The notes: generated by a model from the letters alone, not told the origin. DNA of 64,000 nt from Bradyrhizobium algeriense (GCF_036924595.1 NZ_JAZHRV010000001.1:806001-870000); one strand, 5' to 3'; counted from the first letter of the stretch, positions 35,626 to 45,651 are shown. A program made the numbers and translations.

Positions 35626-37872
35626 ATGCGGACACGGCTTCGCATAGAAACTTCGTGGCGCCTGTTTTTCGCGGGTTCATCCATTGTCGTCCTGGCTCAT
35701 CCGATGTACGCGCAAGTGGTCCGGGCGGAACCGGGAACCAGCCTGCTTCCTCCGGTAACGATTACTTCCCCCGATCAAGCGGCAAAGAAGCGGGCGCAAC
35801 GCTCGGAGCGCGCCACGCGCCCACAACGCATCCGCCACTCTGCACAGAGGGGGCAATCTGCCAGTCGACAGCCGGCCCCTTCCAGCCTTGCGGGGACTCC
35901 AGCGGCAACACCTGGCCGTGGCGATCTATCGAGCTCGGTGACGGCGTTACCTGCGGCGACGACGGTGCTGGATGCTCCCAGAATCAGCCAGCTGCCCATT
36001 GCAACCTATGGCGATCTGTTTCGGTCTCTGCCTGGGTTCAACGTCTCGAACTTTGGACAGGGCGCGATCGGCTATGGCCTTTCGCTCCGGGGCTACACCG
36101 AGGCGGAGCACGGGCGCGACATCGCCTATTTCATCGATGGTGTGCCGGTGAACGAAGTCTCGTCGCTGCACACGCCGAATTACGCGGACCTGAACATCGT
36201 GCTGCCCGAGAGCGTCAAGAGCATCGAAATTGTCCGCGGCCCATTTGCGGTCGAGTATGGCGATTCCAATCTCGGCGGCTCGGTCAACATCACGACCAAG
36301 ACCGCTGAACCGTTCGCCAACGTCGGCATATCAGGGGGCACCCAAGGCACCGCGCGCGGTTTGGGCACGTACAGCACGACGCAGGGCGCGTGGCTGCCCT
36401 ACATCGCGTTGGAGGGATATCGTACCGACGGCTATCGCGACAACAGCTTCATCGACCGTTACAACTCGTTCAATAAGGTGACGACGACGCTTCCCGACGG
36501 AGCTACGGTCTCATTGCGCGCACAGGCCTATGGCACGACCTTCGGTGCGCCCGGGTACGCCAACCGCGATGCGATTGAAGCCGGATTGATCTCGGAACGC
36601 TCGGCGACCAATCCGACCGACGGTGGTAACAAGCAGCTTGAGAATTTCGTCGTCAATTATGCCTCCGGCGCACAAGATCAGGAGCTCAAAGGCACGCTGT
36701 TCGTCAGCCATGACTATTTTAACCGTTACGCTGATTTCGGCGGGGGGCAGCGATGGCAGCATGACGACCGGACAATGGTCGGCGGGCGCGTCAGCAAAGT
36801 CTGGACCGGCGCCATCGGTAGCGACATTCCGGTGCAGGTACTGATCGGAAGCAATTGGCGTTCGGACAATATCAACGCTTTCCAGGCGCCGACCACGGCC
36901 CGGGCGGTGACCGGAGCGCCGGTAGTCAATCTCGGATTGACCGAAACCAACCTCGCGGCCTTTGGTCAGGTTCAGATCAAGCCGTTGTCATGGCTGAAGT
37001 TCACCGCCGGTGGACGCTTCGACCAATTCTACTACGATATCAACGACCGCATTACGCTTGGCGGTACGCCGAATATCTCGAATGGCATTACGAGCCCAAA
37101 GGTCGGCGTCGCGATCACCCCGGTGAAGTGGCTTGAACTGTTTGCGAACTACGGACAGGGTTTCCGCAGCATCGACGTGCCCCTTGAACTGATCGGCAAT
37201 CCCGGGATTCAGCCGTTCAAGGTTGTCAGCAGGGAAGGTGGCCTTCAGTTCACGTTCGACCGTTTCAGGTTCCTCGCCAGCTATTGGACGACGGATTCCC
37301 AAAACGAATCGTTTCAGGCGGCTCCCGGACTTCCTGTGACCTTCCTGGGCAAGGCACGTCGCGACGGCTACGATCTGGACGGGCGCTTCTTCGCCATTCA
37401 GGAACCTGTAAACAATATCTCGTTGTTTGCGAACGTCAGCCATGTTCGAGCTCGATTGCTGGATGCGGCTCCCTCATTCTTCGTTCCGAATGTGCCTAAC
37501 TATGTTGCCAACGTCGGTGTCGACTTCAACGTCGCCACCGTGAATGCGCAAGTGCTGTCAGGTAGCGCCTACGTGACATTTGTCGGCAAGAAGAACCTTA
37601 CGCAGGATGGATTGATCACGACCTCGCCGTTCTCGCGCGTCACCGGCAAACTGGCCTACACCTGGCACGAAGGCTGGACGGCATTCACGCAGGCGACATG
37701 GTATCCTGGTGATCGGCTGAGCGAAATTGCAATCAATTTCGGCAATCCTACGGGAGCGAGTTCGGCTGATATCTTCGTCAGCGCGCAGCCGGCCGTTGTC
37801 GTCCTCGCTGGGCTCACCTATCGCTTTCCGACCGCCGTTGCTTCCGCTCCTCCAACGTTGGTCACCAAATGA
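35626..37872 (+). CDS. TonB-dependent outer-membrane receptor, probably for nickel
   Basis: 748 residues. Signal peptide over residues 1-29 (FFAGSSIVVLAHPMYAQ), a TonB-box-like LPPVTITSP at about 41-49, a plug at about 105-230 (IATYGDLFRSLPGFNVSNFG, AYFIDGVPVNEVSSLHTPNY, VKSIEIVRGPFAVEYGDSNL, GGSVNITTK) and a beta-barrel to the end. Such receptors import chelated metals or small compounds powered by TonB-ExbB-ExbD. Nickel is inferred from the NikR operator just upstream, the adjacent NiCoT permease and urease genes, and the coupled DUF4198 gene. It does not end in the usual aromatic residue but in TYRFP plus a short tail. Confidence 0.9.
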   Translation: MRTRLRIETSWRLFFAGSSIVVLAHPMYAQVVRAEPGTSLLPPVTITSPDQAAKKRAQRSERATRPQRIRHSAQRGQSASRQPAPSSLAGTPAATPGRGDLSSSVTALPAATTVLDAPRISQLPIATYGDLFRSLPGFNVSNFGQGAIGYGLSLRGYTEAEHGRDIAYFIDGVPVNEVSSLHTPNYADLNIVLPESVKSIEIVRGPFAVEYGDSNLGGSVNITTKTAEPFANVGISGGTQGTARGLGTYSTTQGAWLPYIALEGYRTDGYRDNSFIDRYNSFNKVTTTLPDGATVSLRAQAYGTTFGAPGYANRDAIEAGLISERSATNPTDGGNKQLENFVVNYASGAQDQELKGTLFVSHDYFNRYADFGGGQRWQHDDRTMVGGRVSKVWTGAIGSDIPVQVLIGSNWRSDNINAFQAPTTARAVTGAPVVNLGLTETNLAAFGQVQIKPLSWLKFTAGGRFDQFYYDINDRITLGGTPNISNGITSPKVGVAITPVKWLELFANYGQGFRSIDVPLELIGNPGIQPFKVVSREGGLQFTFDRFRFLASYWTTDSQNESFQAAPGLPVTFLGKARRDGYDLDGRFFAIQEPVNNISLFANVSHVRARLLDAAPSFFVPNVPNYVANVGVDFNVATVNAQVLSGSAYVTFVGKKNLTQDGLITTSPFSRVTGKLAYTWHEGWTAFTQATWYPGDRLSEIAINFGNPTGASSADIFVSAQPAVVVLAGLTYRFPTAVASAPPTLVTK

Positions 37873-38657
37873 ACTTGAACCCATTTCGCATCTGCAGCGC
37901 TTTGCTTTTGGCCGTCGTCGCACTGGCGCCGACCAGCTTCGCTTCGGCCCACGATGTTTGGCTGACCTTCTCCGGTGAAGCTACCTCCCGCCGCGTCGTC
38001 GTCAACTATGGTCACCCAGACGATCGTCCCCCGACCATGCCGGACAAGATCCTCGATCTTGTCGTGATTGCGCCCGCCGGCGCGTCGTCGCTGTTGTCTG
38101 ACCTGACACCGGCGCAGGACCACGGCGTCCCCGTCGTTGTGTCCAGACCTTTCGCGGACAGCGGAAATCTGTTGCTGGCTGCGCGTTACGACAATGGGTT
38201 CTGGATCAAGATGGCCGACGGTCCTTATCGCAACGCGACCCGACGCCTCGTTCCTAATGCGGCAGATAGCATGTGGTCGGGGAAATTTGCCAAGGCGCTG
38301 ACAGGGCCGGACGCACCGTGGCAGAAAGTGATCGGTCACGATCTGGAAATCGTTCCGCTATCCGATCCAGACTTGGCGAAGCCAGGACAGACCCTGCGCC
38401 TCAAAGTGCTGTTTCACGGCAAGCCGCTTTCCGGAATCGATGTCGAGCAGGGCGACGGTATGACGGCGGTGGCAGAGCAAGATATCCCTCGCTTTGCCAC
38501 CGACGCTGACGGCATTGCATCGATACCCATTGTGAAGGCGGGACCGCATTTGCTGGTGGTCGATCACAGGGTGACGCCTTCGGAGACGCCCGATCATGCG
38601 GACGCGGATCTCTTCAACGCCACGTTTTGGTTTAATACTGCGGCAACGAGACCATAA
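37869..38657 (+). CDS. DUF4198 periplasmic protein, probably a nickel-uptake partner
   Basis: 262 residues, starting in a four-base overlap with the receptor stop (ATGA), so the two are coupled. Signal peptide to about residue 27 (FASAHDVW follows), giving a mature protein that begins with histidine: AHDVWLTFSGE. Conserved HDVWL, PLSDPDLAKPGQTLRLKVLF (NPxxLxxGQ-like) and ATDADGIASIPIVKAGPHLL fit DUF4198, a family that includes nickel/cobalt uptake components (NikM/NikK-like). The new N-terminal histidine after cleavage could bind metal, an inference. It probably hands nickel from receptor to permease. Confidence 0.8.
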   Translation: MNLNPFRICSALLLAVVALAPTSFASAHDVWLTFSGEATSRRVVVNYGHPDDRPPTMPDKILDLVVIAPAGASSLLSDLTPAQDHGVPVVVSRPFADSGNLLLAARYDNGFWIKMADGPYRNATRRLVPNAADSMWSGKFAKALTGPDAPWQKVIGHDLEIVPLSDPDLAKPGQTLRLKVLFHGKPLSGIDVEQGDGMTAVAEQDIPRFATDADGIASIPIVKAGPHLLVVDHRVTPSETPDHADADLFNATFWFNTAATRP

Positions 38658-39065
38658 ATGACCGAGGCAGCTTGGTTCCGCTATGGCAACTTCGGCTAGT
38701 TTAGGCCGCAAATTGCTGGAGAAGTGCCTGCCTGCAGCACAACGGTCGTTCGAACTACGACATGTAACCGCTCGCCGACGGCGCGCTGTACCAAAACTTT
38801 ACTAGCCACCAAGGTTAAATGCTCGGTGCTCGGCTTCATGTTGCCGACCGCGCAGAAAGGTTTTTCGAGGCCTTCGCGCAGACGTTAGCAGCGACCCGAA
38901 GATCAGGATCATGGCAAGCCGCTCCCGGAACTCAACTTTCCTCGTCCATCACGCGAAGCTTTTCGACCCGACGGCGAAAATCCTCGTGGGTTGAGAACTC
39001 GGCGGAGAGGCAGGATGAGATCACGAGCCATGGGCCGACGATCTGGGCGCCGATACACCATCAGT
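38658..39065. other. Spacer of about 400 bases
   Basis: No gene I can support. The minus strand at about 38930-39055 reads GAQIVGPWLVISSCLSAEFS and HEDFRRRVEKLRVMDEES followed by a stop, which has protein-like composition and could be the end of a lost gene, but no family is recognised. Confidence 0.35.
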
Positions 39066-39977
39066 TTAAACGACGGGCAGTTCGCTTAACTTGCCGAGCG
39101 CCTGACGCATGACCTCCACCAAATCCAGGGCCACAGGTGAGGGACTGCGCTGCGGTGGAAAAACGGCGGCGAATTCGAAATCGATCCGCGGCAGGAAATG
39201 GCGCGCGACGACGCCTCGGTTCGCAAACTCCCGCGCCGTGAAGGGATCGCAGATCGCAACCCCAAGGCCGGACGAAACCAACCCGCACATGATCTCCGAC
39301 AGGCTGGTCTCGACCCGCAGGACGCGGCGAACATCATCGCGGTTGAAGGCTTGATCGATCAGATGGCGACCGGTCGATCCGGCGGTCAGCGACACAAAGG
39401 TCTCGCCCTCGAAATCGCGCGGCTCGAGCACAGCCTTGGCGGCCAGCCGATGGCCGGCCGGCAAGATCGCAACGCGCGCGGGCGCCGGCAGTCGCACGCA
39501 CGGCAGGCCTGAATGGGCGATCGGTACCTCGGCAAAACCGATGTCACACTGATGGTTCAGAACCCAGTCGACCACGATCGGCGAGATGACACCGAAAAAC
39601 GACAGGTTGAGGTTCGGCCGGTCCTTCAGGAATCCACCAGCCAGCCGCGGCAGGTAGCCGTTGGACAGCGCCGGCAGGGCCGCGATCCGCAGCGTACCGG
39701 TCCGGCGGCCGCGAATCTCCTCGGCGGCCGCGGTGATGCGTTCGAGTCCGACGAAGGATCGCTCGACTTCCATGTAGAGTGCTGTTGCGGATGCCGTCGG
39801 TACAAGGCCGCTGCCGCGTCTCTCGAACAGCTCCATTTTGAGCAGCGCCTGAAAGTCGCGCAACAGCCGGCTTACGGCCGGCTGTGTTACGGCCATCAGC
39901 TTTGCCGCCTCCGTCACGCTGCCTGTCAGCATCATCGCGCGAAAGGCTTCGACCTGCCGCGAATTGATCCGAGCCAT
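39066..39977 (-). CDS. LysR-family transcriptional regulator
   Basis: 303 residues from the ATG at 39977 (MARINSRQVEAFRAMMLTGS), with GGGAG upstream. The winged helix is at about 1-62 (SVTEAAKLMAVTQPAVSRLL) and the substrate-binding domain follows (RTGTLRIAALPALSNGYLPR, GLVSSGLGVAICDPF). It resembles OccR/NocR-type regulators of opine catabolism. Divergent from an ABC transporter operon with 292 bases between, so it probably activates that operon in response to its substrate. Confidence 0.92.
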   Translation of the reverse strand: MARINSRQVEAFRAMMLTGSVTEAAKLMAVTQPAVSRLLRDFQALLKMELFERRGSGLVPTASATALYMEVERSFVGLERITAAAEEIRGRRTGTLRIAALPALSNGYLPRLAGGFLKDRPNLNLSFFGVISPIVVDWVLNHQCDIGFAEVPIAHSGLPCVRLPAPARVAILPAGHRLAAKAVLEPRDFEGETFVSLTAGSTGRHLIDQAFNRDDVRRVLRVETSLSEIMCGLVSSGLGVAICDPFTAREFANRGVVARHFLPRIDFEFAAVFPPQRSPSPVALDLVEVMRQALGKLSELPVV

Positions 39978-40269
39978 GCCTGCTCCCGTCCATAACATTT
40001 CGGCATGTAGTAGGTGCCATTATTCATTGGACGGCGAAAGCGTGGATTGCGATCTTTTTCATCAAGACTGGAAACAGCTAGTTTTTTAGGCGACGCCGGT
40101 CGAAGCGAGCTGGTGAAGCCCGAAAACCCCTGCGTGCGAATCCGATATGTCGTACCGCGATACCGATGAACTTGGCGCATGCGCCTCGTTCGGCGGAGGG
40201 CTCGAGCCGGTCAAAAATGAGGGTGCGCTCCGGGTGCCACCTCGCAAACGGTATTGGAGATCGATCGAT

Positions 40270-41304
40270 ATGAAGCATCTCTCCCTTGTGACCGCGGTCT
40301 GCATCGCGACGCTCGCCCTGGCCCCGTCGGCGGTCTTAGCGCAGCAGAAGACGCTCTATGTCGCGGGTTACGGCGGCTCCTTTGAGAAGACGATCCGCGA
40401 CGAAGTGATCCCGGCCTTTGAGCAGGCCAACGGTGTCAAGGTCGAATACGTCGCCGGCAATTCGACGGATACGCTTGCCAAGCTGCAGGCGCAGAAGGGA
40501 AACCAGCAGATCGATGTGGCCATCGTCGACGATGGTCCGATGTACCAGGCGATTCAATTGGGCTTCTGCGGCAAGATCGAAGGTCTGCCTGCCGATCTCT
40601 ACGAGGCCGCACGCTTCAAGGATGATCGCGCGGTGGGCATTGGTCTTGTCGCAACCGGTCTGATGTACAACACCAAAGCCTTCGCGGAGAAAGGCTGGGC
40701 GCCGCCGACCTCCTGGAACGATCTCAAGGATCCGAAATACCAGAAGCAACTGGTCATCCCGCCCATCAACAACACCTACGGCCTGCACGCGTTGCTGATG
40801 CTTGCCAGGATGAACGGTGGCAGTGAAGCCAACGTCGATGCCGGCTTCAAGATCTTCAAGAGTGATGTCAATCCCAACGTGCTGGCCTATGAGCCTTCGC
40901 CGGGCAAGATGACCGAGCTGTTCCAGTCCGGGCAGGCCGTATTGGCTGTGTGGGGTACGGGCCGCGTCCAGAGCTTCGCCAACACCGGCTTCCCCGTCGA
41001 CTTCGTCTATCCGAAGGAAGGCGCGGCCACGCTCGTGACGACCGCCTGTCCAATCACCAAGCCCAACGCATCGCCGCTCGCCTCGGCATTCGTGAAGACA
41101 CTGCTCGAGCCGAAAACGCAGCTCGTGATGCTGAAGGATTACGGCTACGGCCCGGTCTTGAAGTCGCTCGTGGTTCCGCCGGAGCTCGGCAAGATGGCTC
41201 CGATCGGCGAGCGCGCGGCGAAGCTCTACACGCCCGACTGGGCGATCATCAACGACAAGCGCGAGGAGTGGACCAAGCGGTGGAATCGGGAGGTCGAGCG
41301 CTGA
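40270..41304 (+). CDS. ABC transporter substrate-binding protein (PotD/family 1 type)
   Basis: 344 residues from the ATG at 40270 with GGAG upstream. Signal peptide MKHLSLVTAVCIATLALAPS ending at VLAQQ; the mature part opens TLYVAGYGGSFEKTIRDEVI, typical of periplasmic binding proteins for polyamines and opine-like compounds. Captures the substrate in the periplasm for the permeases encoded downstream. First gene of a plus-strand operon running to 48544. Confidence 0.93.
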   Translation: MKHLSLVTAVCIATLALAPSAVLAQQKTLYVAGYGGSFEKTIRDEVIPAFEQANGVKVEYVAGNSTDTLAKLQAQKGNQQIDVAIVDDGPMYQAIQLGFCGKIEGLPADLYEAARFKDDRAVGIGLVATGLMYNTKAFAEKGWAPPTSWNDLKDPKYQKQLVIPPINNTYGLHALLMLARMNGGSEANVDAGFKIFKSDVNPNVLAYEPSPGKMTELFQSGQAVLAVWGTGRVQSFANTGFPVDFVYPKEGAATLVTTACPITKPNASPLASAFVKTLLEPKTQLVMLKDYGYGPVLKSLVVPPELGKMAPIGERAAKLYTPDWAIINDKREEWTKRWNREVER

Positions 41305-41405
41305 GCTTAAGGCTCAGCGCGGGCGAGCGGGATTTCGGCGATGCTCCGCGCGGGCGCCGCAAGCCTCGATCGACCATTGCCACAGCACCATCCGGAAGCA
41401 CGTCC

Positions 41406-42449
41406 ATGTCCATTCTCGAACTCGACCGTGTCGGCAAACAGTTCGGCACGCAGACAGTCGTCGATGACTTCAGTCTCGCGGTCGGCAAGGGGGAGTTCAT
41501 CTCCTTCCTCGGTCCCTCGGGCTGCGGAAAGACCACGACGCTGCAGATGATTGCAGGCTTCCTCGATCCCTCGCGCGGCGCGATCCGGCTCGAGGGACGA
41601 GACCTGACCGCCGTGCAGCCGGCGAAGCGCGGCCTTGGTATCGTATTCCAGAGCTACGCCCTGTTTCCGCACATGACAGCGGCTGAGAACGTCTCCTTTG
41701 GCCTTGAGATGCGACGCGTACCACGGGCTGAGCGCGCAGAGCGCGTCCGCGCCACGCTGGCGATGGTCGGGCTCGCCGGCTATGAGGAGCGTTATCCGCG
41801 GCGCATGTCGGGCGGCCAGCAGCAGCGCGTGGCGCTTGCCCGCGCGCTGGTGATCCGGCCAAGCGTGCTGCTGCTCGACGAGCCGCTGTCGAACCTCGAT
41901 GCCAAGCTGCGCGAGGAGATGCAAATCGAGCTGCGCCAGATCCAGCGCAATCTCGGCACCACCACGATCCTCGTCACCCATGACCAGATCGAGGCGATGT
42001 CACTGTCCGACCGGATCGTGGTCATGAGCCAGGGCCGGATCGAGCAGATCGGCACGCCGCAGGAGACCTACGAGCGGCCGGCCTCGGCCTTCGTCTCCCA
42101 ATTTCTTGGCAAGACCAACGATTTCGCCGCGACCGTCGACCGGACCGTCGCCCCGGCGCGGCTGGTCGCCGGCTCCTGGAACGCGCCTGCCCCTATAGGT
42201 GTCGTCGGTCCGGTGACGGTGAGCGTGCGCCCCGAGCGGATCGGTTTCGGTGACACCGGGCTGGCAGCGACGATCGTCACCCGGATCTTCCAGGGCAATC
42301 ACTGGCTGTTCCAGTGCGAGACCGAATGTGGCCCCGCGATCGTGATCCGTCAGAACGATGGAACGCCGCAGCCCGCCGAGGGCGAGGCTGTTCGGCTCGC
42401 CTGGCGGCCGGAAGACATGAGCCTGCGTGGCGCCGAGGCTGCCCCATGA
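41406..42449 (+). CDS. ABC transporter ATP-binding protein (PotA type)
   Basis: 347 residues from the ATG at 41406. Walker A GPSGCGKTT at about residues 37-45, Q-loop, signature MSGGQQQRVALARAL, Walker B LLLDEPLSNLD, H-loop VTHDQ, then a C-terminal TOBE domain (VSVRPERIGFGD). Powers import of the substrate captured by the upstream binding protein. The frame open upstream of 41406 lies over the binding-protein gene in another frame. Confidence 0.95.
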   Translation: MSILELDRVGKQFGTQTVVDDFSLAVGKGEFISFLGPSGCGKTTTLQMIAGFLDPSRGAIRLEGRDLTAVQPAKRGLGIVFQSYALFPHMTAAENVSFGLEMRRVPRAERAERVRATLAMVGLAGYEERYPRRMSGGQQQRVALARALVIRPSVLLLDEPLSNLDAKLREEMQIELRQIQRNLGTTTILVTHDQIEAMSLSDRIVVMSQGRIEQIGTPQETYERPASAFVSQFLGKTNDFAATVDRTVAPARLVAGSWNAPAPIGVVGPVTVSVRPERIGFGDTGLAATIVTRIFQGNHWLFQCETECGPAIVIRQNDGTPQPAEGEAVRLAWRPEDMSLRGAEAAP

Positions 42450-43354
42450 GCGCGGCCGACGATACCGCTCCGGCGAACGCTGCATCGACGGCGGACACGC
42501 GCGATGCGCGCGCGGCGTGGGCGCTGACCGCGCCTGCGCTGATGCTGTTCATCGGTGTCCTGGTGATCCCGCTCGCGATGACGGTGATGCTCTCGTTCCA
42601 TGACTGGGGCCAGTACAAGGGCATCGAGCCGGTCTTCATCCTGAAGAACTGGCACGAGGTCGCGACCGATCCTTATTTTGCCGAGATGTTCTGGCGGACC
42701 TTCCGCATCGCGTTGTTGACCACGCTGATCACCGCCGTGCTCGGTGCGCCGGAGGCCTACATCCTCAACCGCATGAGCGGACGCTGGAAGAGCTTCTTCC
42801 TGCTCGTGATCCTTGGCCCATTGCTGATCTCCGTGGTGGCGCGCACGCTCGGCTGGGCGCTCTTGTTCGGCGGCAACAATGGCCTCGTCAACAAGCTCCT
42901 GATGTCGCTAGGGCTGATCGGCAAGCCGCTGCCCTTCATGTTCACCGAAACCGGCATGGTCGTCGCGCTCGCACATGTGATGATGCCGTTCATGGTGCTG
43001 TCGGTCTGGGCGGCGCTGCAGCGTGTCGACCCGCAGATCGAGAACGCCGCCTTGTCGCTCGGCGCCAGTCCGCCCACGATCATCCGCCGCATCGTACTGC
43101 CGCAGATCATGCCGGGTGTGTTGTCGGGCGCGATCATCGTGTTCTCGCTGTCCGCCAGCGCCTTTGCGACGCCAGCCATCATCGGCGGCCGACGGCTCAA
43201 GGTCGCGGCGACGCTCGCCTATGACGAGTTTCTCAATACGCTGAACTGGCCGCTCGGCGCAGCCGTCGCGGTCCTGCTTCTGGTAGCCCTCGTGATGATC
43301 GTCGTCGGCAGCAACGCGCTGATCGAGCGACGCTATGCCGAGGTGTTCCGATGA
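42446..43354 (+). CDS. ABC transporter permease 1 (PotB type)
   Basis: 302 residues from the ATG at 42446, overlapping the ATPase stop by four bases. Six spans; the EAA loop that contacts the ATPase is ENAALSLGASPPTIIRRIVL then PQIMPGV. Forms the membrane channel with permease 2. Confidence 0.95.
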   Translation: MSAADDTAPANAASTADTRDARAAWALTAPALMLFIGVLVIPLAMTVMLSFHDWGQYKGIEPVFILKNWHEVATDPYFAEMFWRTFRIALLTTLITAVLGAPEAYILNRMSGRWKSFFLLVILGPLLISVVARTLGWALLFGGNNGLVNKLLMSLGLIGKPLPFMFTETGMVVALAHVMMPFMVLSVWAALQRVDPQIENAALSLGASPPTIIRRIVLPQIMPGVLSGAIIVFSLSASAFATPAIIGGRRLKVAATLAYDEFLNTLNWPLGAAVAVLLLVALVMIVVGSNALIERRYAEVFR

Positions 43355-44157
43355 GGACCAATGGCCCGCTGGCGCTCATCTTCCATACGATCTTCGTCGT
43401 CGTCATGCTGGCGCCGATTGTGGTGGTCTGCCTCGTCGCTTTCACGCCCGAGGGCTACCTGTCGCTGCCCACCACCAGTTTCTCACTGCGCTGGTTCAGG
43501 ACGATCGCGAACTACCCCGAGTTCGTCCATGCCTTCTGGGTGAGCCTCGGGCTAGGTGCGCTGTCCTCGCTGGTGGCGCTGCTGTTCGCGGTGCCGGCGG
43601 CGCTTGCCATCGCCCGTTATCAGTTTCGGGGCCGCGACGTTCTCGCAGCACTGTTCCTCTCGCCGTTGATGATCCCGCATGTCGTGCTGGGGATCGCGTT
43701 CCTACGCTTCTTCACGTCGATCGGTATCGGCGGCAGTTTCGCGGGGCTGCTGGTCGCTCATGTGGTAGTCGTGTTCCCGTTCGCACTCCGGCTGACGTTG
43801 GCGGCGGCGACCGGCATGGATCGCTCGGTCGAGATGGCCGCGGTCTCGCTCGGCGCTGGTGATTGGACGTTGTTCCGCCGCGTGACCTTGCCTCTGATCC
43901 TGCCGGGTGTCATCAGCGGCTGGGCGCTTGCCTTCATTCAGTCCTTTGACGATCTGACCATGACCGTCTTCCTGGCCGCGCCCGGTACCGAGACGCTGCC
44001 CGTTCGCATGTTTCTCTATATCCAGGACAACATCGATCCGCTGGTGACTTCCGTCTCGGCCAGCGTGATCGCGATCACCATGACCGCCCTGATCCTGCTC
44101 GACCGCTTCTACGGGCTCGACCGCGTGCTCGCCGGCAAGAGCGATCCAGGGCGTTAG
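43351..44157 (+). CDS. ABC transporter permease 2 (PotC type)
   Basis: 268 residues; its ATG overlaps the stop of permease 1 by four bases. Six spans, EAA loop VEMAAVSLGAGDWTLFRRVT then LPLILPGV. Pairs with permease 1. Confidence 0.95.
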   Translation: MRTNGPLALIFHTIFVVVMLAPIVVVCLVAFTPEGYLSLPTTSFSLRWFRTIANYPEFVHAFWVSLGLGALSSLVALLFAVPAALAIARYQFRGRDVLAALFLSPLMIPHVVLGIAFLRFFTSIGIGGSFAGLLVAHVVVVFPFALRLTLAAATGMDRSVEMAAVSLGAGDWTLFRRVTLPLILPGVISGWALAFIQSFDDLTMTVFLAAPGTETLPVRMFLYIQDNIDPLVTSVSASVIAITMTALILLDRFYGLDRVLAGKSDPGR

Positions 44158-44176
44158 GAGAACCCAAGGAAAACCT

Positions 44177-45316
44177 ATGTCAAAGGAATATGACGTCGCT
44201 GTCGTGGGCGGCGGCCTGCTCGGCTCCGCTATCGCCTGGGGTCTTGGCCGGCTTGGCAAGAAGGTCGCCGTGCTCGACGAGGGCGATATCGCCAAGCGCG
44301 CTTCGCGGGCAAACTTCGCGCTGGTCTGGGTGCAGAGCAAGGGGCTCGGCATGCCGGCCTACACCGGCTGGACAATGCGGGCGTCCGAAAACTGGGGCAG
44401 GCTCGCCACCGAATTGAAAGATCAGACCGGGCTCGACGTCGCCCTGCAGCAGAATGGCGGCTTTCACCTGACGCTGGGCGAGGACGAGTTCGCGCAGCGC
44501 ACTCAGCTTGTGACGCGCATGCACAATCAGGTGGGCGCGGCTGACTACAGGATGGAGATGCTGTCGGCGTCGGAAGTCAAGAAGATGCTGCCGCTGATCG
44601 GACCCGAGGTGTCGGGCGGCAGCTTCTGTCCGCTGGACGGGCACGTGAATTCACTGCGCACCTTCCGCGCCTTCCACACCGGGCTGAAGTTGTTCGGCGT
44701 CGACTATTTTCCGGAGCGGCCGGTCTCGGCGATCGCCCGGAGCGGCGGCGAATTCCGGCTGTCGACACCGCAGGGCGAGCTCCGCGCCGGCAAGGTCGTG
44801 CTCTCCGCCGGCAACGCCAACCAGACGCTCGCGCCGATGGTCGGCTTGTCGGCGCCGATGGGACCGACCAGAGGGCAGATCGTGGTGACCGAGCGCACCA
44901 TGCCGTTCCTGCCGCATCCCTTGACCACCATTCGCCAGACCGACGAGGGCACGGTGATGATTGGAGACAGCAAGGAAGATCAGCTTGACGATCGCACGCT
45001 GAACCATTCGGTCAGCGCCGTGATGGCGGATCGGGCCCAACGCATGTTCCCGCATCTGGCCCGCCTCAACGTCATCAGGACCTGGTCCGGCATCCGCGTG
45101 ATGCCGCAGGATGGCTTCCCGATCTACGATCAGTCGGAGCGCGAGCCGGGCGCTTTCGTCACCTGCTGTCATTCCGGTGTGACGCTCGCCTCCAACCATG
45201 CCTTCGATATTGCCCGGATGGTCGCGGCGGGTGCGCTCGAGCCGGAACTCGTCGGCGCGTTCTCGGCCCGCCGCTTCGACGCGAGCCAGGCTGCGGCAGG
45301 CAGCGGCTACTACTGA
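44177..45316 (+). CDS. DAO-family FAD-dependent oxidoreductase 1
   Basis: 379 residues. FAD-binding GGGLLGSAIAWGLGRLGKKV near residue 12, later KVVLSAGNANQTLAPMVGL and the C-terminal RTWSGIRVMPQDGFPIYDQS. The family includes D-amino acid, glycine, sarcosine and opine oxidases and dehydrogenases; all cleave a C-N bond next to a carboxylate by oxidation to an imine. It follows the transporter genes by 19 bases. A second, different DAO protein is encoded at 47063-48184 in the same operon. Confidence 0.9.
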   Translation: MSKEYDVAVVGGGLLGSAIAWGLGRLGKKVAVLDEGDIAKRASRANFALVWVQSKGLGMPAYTGWTMRASENWGRLATELKDQTGLDVALQQNGGFHLTLGEDEFAQRTQLVTRMHNQVGAADYRMEMLSASEVKKMLPLIGPEVSGGSFCPLDGHVNSLRTFRAFHTGLKLFGVDYFPERPVSAIARSGGEFRLSTPQGELRAGKVVLSAGNANQTLAPMVGLSAPMGPTRGQIVVTERTMPFLPHPLTTIRQTDEGTVMIGDSKEDQLDDRTLNHSVSAVMADRAQRMFPHLARLNVIRTWSGIRVMPQDGFPIYDQSEREPGAFVTCCHSGVTLASNHAFDIARMVAAGALEPELVGAFSARRFDASQAAAGSGYY

Positions 45317-45354
45317 CACCTACGCGACCCGAGAAAGGGACGAAGAGGCATCCC

Positions 45355-45651
45355 ATGTTCAAACGATCCGATCAGGACAGCAGAAGATCCGTGCACATCC
45401 TCGTGGACGGGGCCGCCGTCGAGGCGCGCGAGGGCGATACTGTTTCCGCTGCGCTGCTCGTCTCCGGCCGAGACGTGCGCCGCGCGACCGCGGTGAGCGG
45501 CGCGCCGCGCTTGCCCTATTGCATGATGGGTGTGTGTTTCGACTGCCTCGTCACTATCGACGGCGTCGGCAATCGCCAGGGCTGCCTGGTGCCCGTCGCC
45601 GAGGGCATGCAGATCGAAATTCAGAAGGGCAAAAGGGAAATCGGCCGATGA
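45355..45651 (+). CDS. Small [2Fe-2S] protein (HcnA / opine oxidase small subunit type)
   Basis: 98 residues. Cysteines in YCMMGVCFDCLVTIDG and RQGCLVPV form a plant-type [2Fe-2S] site (Cx4CxxC...C). Such Fer2_4 proteins are electron-transfer subunits of HcnABC-like and opine-oxidase-like dehydrogenases and of sarcosine oxidase-like complexes. The stop overlaps the next ATG by four bases. Confidence 0.92.
   Translation: MFKRSDQDSRRSVHILVDGAAVEAREGDTVSAALLVSGRDVRRATAVSGAPRLPYCMMGVCFDCLVTIDGVGNRQGCLVPVAEGMQIEIQKGKREIGR

Noticed and set aside
40950..41405. N-terminal extension of the ABC ATPase
   Set aside because: It overlaps the end of the binding-protein gene in another frame; the ATPase family start MSILELDRVGKQFG is at 41406.
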